Source of the DNA: Thiopseudomonas acetoxidans
Lineage (GTDB): Bacteria; Pseudomonadota; Gammaproteobacteria; Pseudomonadales; Pseudomonadaceae
Reading direction: 5' to 3'
DNA length: 58,548 bases
NCBI RefSeq assembly: GCF_030362935.1
Contig: NZ_JAUCDY010000016.1
Span: 1 to 58,548, forward strand
The position numbers were made by a program, and so were the translations under genes. Below are positions 25,518 to 33,144 of this stretch, in pieces. The notes below the pieces were generated by a model that was given only the letters and a program-made list of their open reading frames with translations, did no database searches and was not told where the DNA came from. Each line of letters opens with the position of its first letter. The stretch's first letter is position 1.

Positions 25518-27424
25518 AGCAACTGCTGCGTGGCAAGCTGGTTTTATATGGGTTGGCGTTTCTCTTACTGCTGCTGGTGTATGCGGTTGCACAAAACCCT
25601 CGACCTCTGGTGCAGTCATTGGCGGGTGAGCTATCCGATGTCTATTACAGCTTCAATTCGCGTCAGCCCCCGCCTGAGCTGGTGTTTCTTGAAATTGAAA
25701 ATGATAGTGTTCGCCAGTTTGGGCGTTGGCCATGGCAGCGCAAGATTTTGGCTGAAGGGTTGCAGCGTTTAGAGCAGGCTGAAGTGATCGGGCTGGATAT
25801 GCTGTTCTCTGAGGCGACTAGAGCACGTCACGATTTAGCACTTACGCAAACCTTGGCGCAATTGCCGGTTATTGGCGGGCTGTTTCTTAATGGACCGATG
25901 AGTTCTGCGCTGGATAAGGCGGCTTGGAACACCTTGGCTGACTCGGCTTTATTAGGTGCTCAGCATAGCGGCCTTATTGCTAGCGAGCGTATTGAATTGC
26001 CGACGCAGCACATTCGCGAGGCGCTGCCGTTATTAGCGGCGCTAAATATCACTGCCGATGAGGATCAGCTGTTTCGCCATTACCCTGTTGCGTTTCAAGT
26101 GCATGATTTGGTGTTGCCTAATCTGGCGGTGCAAATGTGGCGCTTAGCCAAGCAGCAAGATGTGCAGCTTAGCGCCGAGCATGCATCGCTAGGCGCACAG
26201 CATTTACCCGTGGATGCGCAAGCGCGACTGCGTTTGAATTTTTACTCTACCGACAGCTGGCAGCGCATAACCTTTGCTGAATTGATGCAAGACGACTGGC
26301 AGGCAGAGCGTGTTGCCGGACGCATTGTGCTCGTGGGTATTAGCGAGGCGGGTGTCACTGATATTCGTGCCACTCCATTAGGGCAAATTCCCGGTCCGTT
26401 GATACACCTAACCTTGCTGGGGAATTTATTAGATGGCAGTTTGTTGACGCCAATTAATGGGCTGCAGCTGTTTTCTTTGATGTGTGTGAGCCTGTTAATA
26501 GGTATCTGGACATGGCAATTGAGTTTGCCCGTAATCAGAATTGCAGTGTGGGGTTTGCAGGCGGTTGTTCTATGTGTGCTGGGTTTGGTGGCGTACAAGT
26601 ATTTTAATCTATGGTTGGAAGTGTTTTATCCAATCGTTCTGCTGTTTTTGTGGTTGGTGCTGGGCGAGGCTTGGCTATTTAGAATCAATACAGCAGAGAC
26701 GCGGTATCTGCGTAATGCTTTTAGTAGTTATGTGGCGCCCACCTTGGTGAATAAACTGGTGCAGCGGGGTGAGGATTTGCATTTGGGCGGTCAGCGCCAG
26801 CAAATAACCGCTTTGTTCACGGATTTGCGCGACTTTACCCCGACCACCGAAGCGCTGGATACTGAGGTGTTGGTACAACACCTTAATGCGTATTTTGGTT
26901 TAATGATTAACCGATTGCATCGCTATCAGGGCACGCTGGACAAGTTAATCGGTGATGCAGTGATGGCGCTGTTTAATGCGCCCTTAGCTGATGAGGACCA
27001 TGCTTATCATGCCTGCCTAGCTGCTGCTGCCATGATGCAAGCGTTAGAGAAGTTTAATCGCCGCTGGCCCGATGACCCGATACGCCAGCTACGCATGGGT
27101 GTCGGTATCAATACCGGCGAAGCCATTGTCGGCAATATCGGCGCGGCTGGGCGTTTTAACTACACAGCCATAGGTGATGCCGTTAATATTGCTGCACGTT
27201 TAGAAAGCGCGACCAAGGAAGTGCAGCAACAGTGGCAGCAACTGCCAGCAGCGCAGCGTCCTTGTCAGCGAGTTGATATCCTTATTGGTGAAGCCACCTA
27301 TGATGCGGTTAAAGATAGGTTGCCTTGTTATCCCATCGAAGGTTTAGTCCTGAAAGGTAAAAGTCAGCCTTTGCCCGCTTGGGTATTAGATTGGCAAAAG
27401 ATGGTGCGGGACTCTGTTTTATAA
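25505..27424 (+). CDS. CHASE2-domain class III adenylate cyclase
   Basis: Membrane enzyme of 639 residues. One N-terminal helix leads into a periplasmic CHASE2 domain (VFLEIENDSVRQFGRWPW, IGLDMLFSEA, RIVLVGISEAG), then three closely spaced membrane helices near 318-390 and a cytoplasmic cyclase domain. Metal aspartates are D440 and D484, the transition-state pair is N561 and R565, and the base-selecting residues are K480 and T554, which specify ATP in class IIIb enzymes. It should therefore make cAMP. Vfr, the cAMP receptor, is encoded at 47177-47821. Confidence 0.9.
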   Translation: MVELKQLLRGKLVLYGLAFLLLLLVYAVAQNPRPLVQSLAGELSDVYYSFNSRQPPPELVFLEIENDSVRQFGRWPWQRKILAEGLQRLEQAEVIGLDMLFSEATRARHDLALTQTLAQLPVIGGLFLNGPMSSALDKAAWNTLADSALLGAQHSGLIASERIELPTQHIREALPLLAALNITADEDQLFRHYPVAFQVHDLVLPNLAVQMWRLAKQQDVQLSAEHASLGAQHLPVDAQARLRLNFYSTDSWQRITFAELMQDDWQAERVAGRIVLVGISEAGVTDIRATPLGQIPGPLIHLTLLGNLLDGSLLTPINGLQLFSLMCVSLLIGIWTWQLSLPVIRIAVWGLQAVVLCVLGLVAYKYFNLWLEVFYPIVLLFLWLVLGEAWLFRINTAETRYLRNAFSSYVAPTLVNKLVQRGEDLHLGGQRQQITALFTDLRDFTPTTEALDTEVLVQHLNAYFGLMINRLHRYQGTLDKLIGDAVMALFNAPLADEDHAYHACLAAAAMMQALEKFNRRWPDDPIRQLRMGVGINTGEAIVGNIGAAGRFNYTAIGDAVNIAARLESATKEVQQQWQQLPAAQRPCQRVDILIGEATYDAVKDRLPCYPIEGLVLKGKSQPLPAWVLDWQKMVRDSVL

Positions 27425-27436
27425 TCTGTAGTGTTC

Positions 27437-28807
27437 ATGAATCAATCACCTAGAAATCAATCCTTTCTAACGCGCTGGCAAGCAGTCTTATTGGATGCGT
27501 GGCAGCACGACCAGACGCGTAAACGCCTGTGGGCGTTAGCCATTCCCATGATTCTCAGCAACCTGTCGGTGCCTATGGTGTCGCTGGTGGATACTGCAGT
27601 GATTGGGCGTTTGCCCCATGCCTATCAATTGGGTGCGGTGGCAGTGGGCGCAAGTCTCTATACCTTGCTGGTGTGGGTCTGTGGTTTTTTGCGTATGGCC
27701 TGTACCGGCTTTACCGCGCAGGCAGCGGGACAAAAAGACTTTGCACTGTTGCGGCTGATTCTGTGGCAAAGCCTGATTTTGGCCATGCTGCTTACTGTGC
27801 TGCTCGTGGCTGGCGCAACATCCTTAACCGACGCGGCGCTGCAGTTAATGAATGCCAGTCCTGATTTGCATGCTACAGCGCGCGAGTATTTTCAGATTCG
27901 CTTATGGGGTTTGCCAGCGGCTTTGTTAATGCATGTGCTAGCCGGTTGGTTGTTGGGTGTGCAGAACGCACGGGCTGCTTTGTGGATGTTGTTAGCGGCG
28001 AACCTGACTAACGTAGCTTTGGATATTTATTTTGTGCTGGGCTTGCACTGGGAAGTAGCGGGTGCAGCGCGGGCTTCCGTGATAGCCGAATGGCTGGGTG
28101 CGATAACGGGCTTGTTTTTGGCGGCAAGGTATTTACGCGCTCATCCCGCGGTGACGGTTTGGGGGCGATTGCTCAGCTGGTTGCAGTGGCGTCCTTTGCT
28201 GGCGGCCAATCGAGATATTTTACTGCGCAGTTTGGCGCTGCAGGCGGTGTTTTTTATGGTCACAGTGCAGGGTACGCGTTTGGGCGACAGCGTCGTGGCT
28301 GCTAATGCTTTATTGCTTAATGGCTTGATGCTGACTGCCTTTGCGCTGGATGGTTTAGCTCATGCTTTGGAGGCGTTAACCGGACATGCATTAGGCGCGC
28401 GCGATGGGTTGGCGCTAAGGCGGGCGTTATTGTTGACCTTGCTTTATTCGTTGCTGGCGAGTCTGGGTTTTGCGCTGCTGTTTATGTTGTTCGGTGAGTA
28501 TTTTGTCGCGCTGCAAACCAGCATGGCGCAAGTGCGGGCAATAGCGAAAGAGTACTTGCCGTATTTGGCGTTATTGCCGTTGATTACGGTATGGAGCTAT
28601 GTGCTGGATGGTTTGTTTATTGGGGCGAGTAAAACCCGAGAGATGCGCAATGCCATGTTGCTAGCGGTGCTGCTCTGTGCGCCTGCGGCTTGGCTGTTAC
28701 AGCCTTTGGGTAATCACGGCTTATGGTTGGCGTTTTTGGGCTTTATGCTGGTACGGGCGTTGTGTTTGCTGCCCGCGACTAAGCGGTTGTTGCTGGCTGC
28801 TGCTTAA
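27437..28807 (+). CDS. MATE-family efflux transporter, DinF-like
   Basis: Integral membrane protein of about 456 residues with around twelve hydrophobic helices. The N-terminal part WALAIPMILSNLSVPMVSLVDTAVIGRL and VALDIYFVLGLHW match the DinF branch of MATE exporters, which use proton or sodium gradients to expel cationic compounds. No specific substrate can be inferred. ATG at 27437 is chosen over a GTG two codons earlier; neither has a strong ribosome binding site, and the gene may be read from the cyclase operon 12 nt upstream. Confidence 0.88.
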   Translation: MNQSPRNQSFLTRWQAVLLDAWQHDQTRKRLWALAIPMILSNLSVPMVSLVDTAVIGRLPHAYQLGAVAVGASLYTLLVWVCGFLRMACTGFTAQAAGQKDFALLRLILWQSLILAMLLTVLLVAGATSLTDAALQLMNASPDLHATAREYFQIRLWGLPAALLMHVLAGWLLGVQNARAALWMLLAANLTNVALDIYFVLGLHWEVAGAARASVIAEWLGAITGLFLAARYLRAHPAVTVWGRLLSWLQWRPLLAANRDILLRSLALQAVFFMVTVQGTRLGDSVVAANALLLNGLMLTAFALDGLAHALEALTGHALGARDGLALRRALLLTLLYSLLASLGFALLFMLFGEYFVALQTSMAQVRAIAKEYLPYLALLPLITVWSYVLDGLFIGASKTREMRNAMLLAVLLCAPAAWLLQPLGNHGLWLAFLGFMLVRALCLLPATKRLLLAAA

Positions 28808-28831
28808 GTTGTGGTTTAAGTTCGTACATAA

Positions 28832-28860
28832 AAAAACAGGCGCACGAAGCGCCTGTTTTT
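28832..28860. terminator. Bidirectional terminator between MATE gene and ompW
   Basis: AAAAACAGGCGC pairs with GCGCCTGTTTTT around an ACGAA loop, a perfect 12-pair stem with A and T tracts for both converging transcripts. Confidence 0.92.
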
Positions 28861-28878
28861 CGGAGGGTTAGGTTCAGA

Positions 28879-29580
28879 TTAGAACTTGTAACCGATACCT
28901 GCCATGTAAACCCATGGTTTAACATCTACGTTTACTTTGGCGCGAACAGGAACACCAAGATCAACATTATTCACGTAAGCTGTGGTGTCAATATCAATGT
29001 AACGAACTTGGGCGTTCAGCATAATGTTGTCGGTGAGCATATAGTCAGCGCCAATCTGCGCTGCCCAACCCCAAGAGTTATTTACACGAAGATTTCTATA
29101 ACCATTGCTTTTAGCACTGCTACTTACTTTTTCATCAAAGAACCAAGTGTAGTTAATACCGGCACCAACGTAGGGCTGGAAAGCCGAGCCGCTAGCCATT
29201 GGGTAGTAAACAGCACTTAGGGTCGGAGGTAAGTGCTTTAAAGTACCTAGCTTACCGTCAGCAATACCACCTAACCCTGTTCCTTTCCCTTTAACTTCAT
29301 GCTTGAACGGGGTGGCAGCTAATAACTCAACACCAATGTTGTCAGTAATCATATAGGCAAGGTTTAAACCAAGCTGAGTGTCATTGTTGAGCGTAGCTTT
29401 ACCGCCTAGATTGGTGCCACCAAGTGGGCCGCGATCAATTTTTACGCCCGAAGTGCTCTCGTTAGTTGACACATGCACCGCACCAGCACGAACCAAGATG
29501 TCGCCCGCTTGGTGAGCGTAGGCTGAAGGTGCAGCAACCGCTGCAGCTAATAAAGAAGTTGCTAATAGTGTTTTGCGCAT
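28879..29580 (-). CDS. ompW: OmpW/OprG-family outer membrane protein
   Basis: Small beta-barrel of 233 residues with a signal peptide ending PSAYAHQ and the family features AGDILVRAGAVHV, LGLNLAYMITDNIGVELLAATPFKH, LPPTLSAVYYP, PYVGAGINYTWFF and a C-terminal phenylalanine (GIGYKF). It forms a channel for small hydrophobic molecules; OprG is the P. aeruginosa member. The ATG at 29580 follows GGAGAA by a proper spacing; the ATG four codons upstream overlaps that site. An Anr/FNR box lies about 70 nt upstream, in keeping with oxygen control known for this family. Confidence 0.93.
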   Translation of the reverse strand: MRKTLLATSLLAAAVAAPSAYAHQAGDILVRAGAVHVSTNESTSGVKIDRGPLGGTNLGGKATLNNDTQLGLNLAYMITDNIGVELLAATPFKHEVKGKGTGLGGIADGKLGTLKHLPPTLSAVYYPMASGSAFQPYVGAGINYTWFFDEKVSSSAKSNGYRNLRVNNSWGWAAQIGADYMLTDNIMLNAQVRYIDIDTTAYVNNVDLGVPVRAKVNVDVKPWVYMAGIGYKF

Positions 29581-29923
29581 AATGTTCTCCATAATGCATT
29601 TCGTTGTGTGTGAGTGTCGCTAAGTGTCAGATAAGTTGTCGAGTGAGCTTTTGATGCATGTCAACAAATGCTTTAGTTGCATGCGAGCAGCAACTGGCTA
29701 GATATTTGCGTGCTATGTGGGCTCATAAATAATGCGGGCGGTATTCTAGACGGTATCTTTAGACTGTAAATCTATGCTATTCAATAATAGGCATTGGTTC
29801 ACAGGCTGAGTAGTAAAAATGAGACTTCTCTGTGTTTATGTAGGGCATGCAGCGATCTAAAAGCAGCAAAATATTTACTAAAGCGTTAAACTGTCAGCAC
29901 AATTTTTCACACTGAGGCCGGTT
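29581..29923. other. Divergent promoter region between ompW and fbp
   Basis: No gene is visible in these 343 bases. They contain the Anr/FNR box for ompW on the left and, on the right, the fbp ribosome binding region. The AT-rich middle probably holds both promoters, but no convincing -35/-10 pair could be assigned. Confidence 0.5.
29651..29664. promoter_or_regulatory. Anr/FNR-type binding site upstream of ompW
   Basis: TTGATGCATGTCAA matches the consensus TTGAT-N4-ATCAA at nine of ten fixed positions. Its centre is about 78 nt from the ompW start codon, suitable for an activator at -41.5 of a transcript with a 35-nt leader. In P. aeruginosa the OmpW homologue OprG is Anr-controlled. Confidence 0.7.
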
Positions 29924-30964
29924 ATGTCTTCTCGCACAAGTCTAAGTCGTTTTCTTATTGAGCAAACACGCTCGCACCAAACACCCGCTGAATTACGTTT
30001 TTTGATCGAGGTTGTTGCGCGCGCCTGTAAAATGATTAACCACCAAGTATCTAAGGGTGCGCTGGGTGGAGTACTGGGTAGTCTGACCTCGGAAAACATT
30101 CAGGGTGAAATACAGAAAAAACTCGATGTGCTGTCCAATGAGATTCTGTTGGAAGCTAACGAGTGGGGCGGTCACTTGGCTGCTATGGCTTCTGAAGAAA
30201 TGGATGAGCCGTATCAGATTCCCGGTTGTTTCCCTAAAGGCTCTTACTTGCTGGTGTTTGACCCACTGGATGGTTCGAGCAACATTGATGTGAACGTCTC
30301 TGTAGGAACCATCTTCTCGGTACTTACCTGTCCAGAGCGTGAAGATATTTGTGGTGACTTGGCAGATGACGCGTTTTTGCAGTCAGGCTCGAAGCAAGTC
30401 GCCGCCGGTTATGCCATCTATGGACCACAAACCATGCTGGTACTAACGCTTGGTAATGGCGTTAAAGGTTTTACGCTAGATACCGAGTTGGGCTCGTTTA
30501 TTCTGACCCACGACAATATGCAAATTCCTGAGCAAACTGCAGAGTTTGCCTTGAATATGTCGAACGAGCGTCATTGGCAACCGCCGGTGAAACGCTATGT
30601 GGATGAAATGCGTGCCGGTGAAGAAGGGCCGCTAGGAAAAAACTACAATATGCGCTGGATTGCCGCCATGGTTACTGATGTGCACCGTATTTTGGTGCGC
30701 GGTGGTATATTTATGTATCCGTGGGATAAGCGTGAGCCAGATAAGCCCGGTAAATTGCGCTTGATGTACGAAGCTAACCCTATGGCGATGATTGTCGAGC
30801 AGGCCGGTGGTGCAGCTACAAACGGCTATGAGCGCATTATGGACATTGAGCCTAGCACTTTGCATGAGCGCGTAGCGGTTTACATGGGCTCTAAAGAAGA
30901 AGTGGAGCGCATTACCCAGTACCACCTTGAGTGGGCACCGGAAAACCCGGATCTCATTAAGTAA
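29924..30964 (+). CDS. fbp: Fructose-1,6-bisphosphatase class I
   Basis: Enzyme of 346 residues that dephosphorylates fructose 1,6-bisphosphate in gluconeogenesis. The metal-binding VFDPLDGSSNIDVNVSVGTIF motif, the GGIFMYPWD substrate region and the C-terminal VEQAGGAATNG are intact. An essential route in Pseudomonads that grow on organic acids. Its TAA shares one base with the ATG of dtd, so the two are coupled. Confidence 0.97.
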   Translation: MSSRTSLSRFLIEQTRSHQTPAELRFLIEVVARACKMINHQVSKGALGGVLGSLTSENIQGEIQKKLDVLSNEILLEANEWGGHLAAMASEEMDEPYQIPGCFPKGSYLLVFDPLDGSSNIDVNVSVGTIFSVLTCPEREDICGDLADDAFLQSGSKQVAAGYAIYGPQTMLVLTLGNGVKGFTLDTELGSFILTHDNMQIPEQTAEFALNMSNERHWQPPVKRYVDEMRAGEEGPLGKNYNMRWIAAMVTDVHRILVRGGIFMYPWDKREPDKPGKLRLMYEANPMAMIVEQAGGAATNGYERIMDIEPSTLHERVAVYMGSKEEVERITQYHLEWAPENPDLIK

Positions 30965-31401
30965 TGAAAGCTTTGCTGCAACGCGTGTCCAGCGCCAAAG
31001 TAGAGGTAGCTGGGCGCGTGGTGGGTGAAATAGACCAAGGACTGTTGGTGCTGGTGGGTATAGAGCCGCAAGACGGTACTGAGCAATTGCAAAAAATGCT
31101 CAAAAAACTGTTTAATTACCGTGTGTTTGCTGATGAACAAGGGCGAATGAATTTATCAGTCAAAGATATTCAAGGTGGTGTGTTGCTGGTTTCTCAGTTT
31201 ACCTTGGCGGCTGATACAGGCAGCGGCTTGCGTCCTGGGTTTTCTACGGCAGCAGCACCTGAGCAAGCAGAGCGTTTGTTTGCTGAGTTAGTGACTATGG
31301 CGAAAGCGGCACACGCTCATATCGAAACAGGTGAGTTTGGTGCCAATATGCAAGTCAGTTTAACCAATGATGGACCGGTCACTTTCTTGCTGGAAGTCTG
31401 A
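30964..31401 (+). CDS. dtd: D-aminoacyl-tRNA deacylase
   Basis: Protein of 145 residues that hydrolyses D-amino acids and glycine mischarged on tRNA. The two cross-subunit motifs are visible: SQFTLAADTGSGLRPGF and the Gly-cisPro loop in NDGPVTFLLEV. The start codon overlaps the fbp stop, giving a coupled two-gene unit convergent with holA. Confidence 0.96.
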   Translation: MKALLQRVSSAKVEVAGRVVGEIDQGLLVLVGIEPQDGTEQLQKMLKKLFNYRVFADEQGRMNLSVKDIQGGVLLVSQFTLAADTGSGLRPGFSTAAAPEQAERLFAELVTMAKAAHAHIETGEFGANMQVSLTNDGPVTFLLEV

Positions 31402-31427
31402 ACGGCGAATTTTCTTTTGCCTACACC

Positions 31428-32426
31428 CTAAAACTTTAACAACAGCTGCTCTAAGCTTAACCAAGCACTGCCCGGTGCTTGGCCTTTGGCTTGCTCATCA
31501 ATAAGCTGCGCATCTTGCAGTAGCTTTTGCCAATGCTGGGCTGGATGACGTTGTAAGGCTTTTTGGATAATGGGCTTGCGTGAAGCAGGCCAGACTCTAT
31601 TGGTCACTTGCTGCATAGATTGGCCTTGCTCAATTTGCGCCGCAAACAAGCTGAGTTGACGAATATCTCGTGCTAAGGCCCATAAGATAACCGGCACTTC
31701 ATTGCCCTCGGCGCGCAGACCGCTAAGGATACGCAAACTGCGCGGGGTGTCACTTGCCAAAGCCGCATCCACAAGGGTGAAAATATCATAACGGGCGCTG
31801 TCGGCAATTGCATTTTGCACCGTGGCGCTATCCAAATGCTTGGCATCGGTAAGTAAAGTGAGCTTTTCAATTTCCTGCGCGGCGGCCAGTAAGTTTCCTT
31901 CAACGCGGTCGCTGATCAGTTCTAAAACCTCTGTGTCAGCACTCAAGCCTTTTTGTTTTAGGCGCTGGTTAAGCCATTGCGGAAGCTGTTCTGGGGTAAT
32001 CACTGGGATTTGCACAAAGCCGCAGAGTGGGCTGTCTTGTAGGGCTTTGGCCCACTTGGTTCGTAGTGTGTTGCCATCTAAACGCGGCAGGCTAATCAGC
32101 AGCACAGTATCTTCTGCAGGTCGTGCTAAGTACTCTTGCAGCACAAGAGCGCCTTGGTCGCCGGGTTTGCCGGAAGGGATGCGTACTTCTAAAATGCGCT
32201 TTTCGGCAAAGAGTGACAGTGTAGCGCTGGCCTCGCGTAGCTGGTTCCAGTTAAAGCTGCGCTCAACGCTAAAAACCTGTCGTTCTGTATAGCCCTGCGC
32301 GCGGCAGGCTTGGCGCACGGTATCGCTGGCCTCTTGTTGCAGCAAAGGGTCGTCGCTGCTGATGAGGTAAACGGGCAGTAATTGTTTTTTTAACTGCCCG
32401 CTTAGTTTTTCTGGATAAAGGCGCAT
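31428..32426 (-). CDS. holA: DNA polymerase III delta subunit
   Basis: Clamp-loader subunit of 332 residues that opens the beta clamp. The N-terminal AAA-like domain (LLPVYLISSDDPLLQQEASDTVR), the ERSFNW segment and the LTLLTDAKHLDSATV helical collar region are typical. It follows lptE by 8 nt in the conserved leuS-lptE-holA cluster. Confidence 0.95.
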   Translation of the reverse strand: MRLYPEKLSGQLKKQLLPVYLISSDDPLLQQEASDTVRQACRAQGYTERQVFSVERSFNWNQLREASATLSLFAEKRILEVRIPSGKPGDQGALVLQEYLARPAEDTVLLISLPRLDGNTLRTKWAKALQDSPLCGFVQIPVITPEQLPQWLNQRLKQKGLSADTEVLELISDRVEGNLLAAAQEIEKLTLLTDAKHLDSATVQNAIADSARYDIFTLVDAALASDTPRSLRILSGLRAEGNEVPVILWALARDIRQLSLFAAQIEQGQSMQQVTNRVWPASRKPIIQKALQRHPAQHWQKLLQDAQLIDEQAKGQAPGSAWLSLEQLLLKF

Positions 32427-32434
32427 GGGCTAAT

Positions 32435-33031
32435 TTAATTGGCTAAGGGTTCAAGATTTAGCTCTTGTTGCAAGCGATCTAGTTCTTGCTGTTTTGCCTC
32501 AGCGTCTGCATCGGCTCGTGCCTGTGCGGTGGTTCTTAGTGCTTCGAGCTGTTCAGGTTTGATGGCTTGCAAGCGCATCATCAGCTGCATAACTAGCTCA
32601 TTACGCATTTCGTTGCGTAACAGCGTTGCTTCTTCGTTGGAGGCGGAAACATGGTTTTGGTTAAAGGATAAAACGCGCTGTACTTCGGCGGTGCCGGTCA
32701 TTAAATCAGGCAAGTCGCCAGCACGAATAGCGTAGTCAACCGAGCTGGTGAGCATGTGTTCAGCACTGCGTGTACCAGCGGTATAGCTGACCACGCGTTG
32801 TGTATGTTGCTCACGCTGCAAATAAAGCGTGAAAGGTGCTGTTGCGTTTAGTTCAACACCCTGAGCTTCAAGGCGCGACTCTAAGGCTTTGGCCAGCGGT
32901 GCGCGACTGTCTGCGGACTTAAACTGCAGTTCTTGCAATGCAAAATCAAAACTACCCATGCCGCGCAGATGAAAACCGCAGGCGGTAAGCAGAAGGGTGA
33001 GCGCTATGGTGGCTAAGTGTTGGATGCGCAT
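32435..33031 (-). CDS. lptE: LPS-assembly lipoprotein LptE
   Basis: Outer-membrane lipoprotein of 198 residues that plugs the LptD barrel and helps insert lipopolysaccharide. The signal peptide ends in the lipobox LTAC and the mature protein starts CGFHLRG, the family hallmark. The C-terminal part is helical and glutamine-rich. It lies between leuS and holA as in Pseudomonas. Confidence 0.94.
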   Translation of the reverse strand: MRIQHLATIALTLLLTACGFHLRGMGSFDFALQELQFKSADSRAPLAKALESRLEAQGVELNATAPFTLYLQREQHTQRVVSYTAGTRSAEHMLTSSVDYAIRAGDLPDLMTGTAEVQRVLSFNQNHVSASNEEATLLRNEMRNELVMQLMMRLQAIKPEQLEALRTTAQARADADAEAKQQELDRLQQELNLEPLAN

Positions 33032-33066
33032 AGAGTACCTAGAGTGTTGAGGAGTAAAAAATGAGT

Positions 33067-33120
33067 GTTATTTGCAGGAGTGGCGTCTTGTGACTGAGGT
33101 GGACGACTCGTGCAAATAAC
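33067..33120. repeat. Long imperfect palindrome between leuS and lptE
   Basis: GTTATTTGCA at 33067-33076 pairs perfectly with TGCAAATAAC at 33111-33120. Inside, GAGT (33078-33081) pairs with ACTC (33106-33109), and CGTC (33084-33087) with GACG (33102-33105). The three stems stack into one long hairpin. No T-run follows, so it is more likely a processing or mRNA-stability element, or a REP-like repeat, than a terminator. Confidence 0.6.
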
Positions 33121-33144
33121 AGGTTCTAAATTAACTACAATTGA

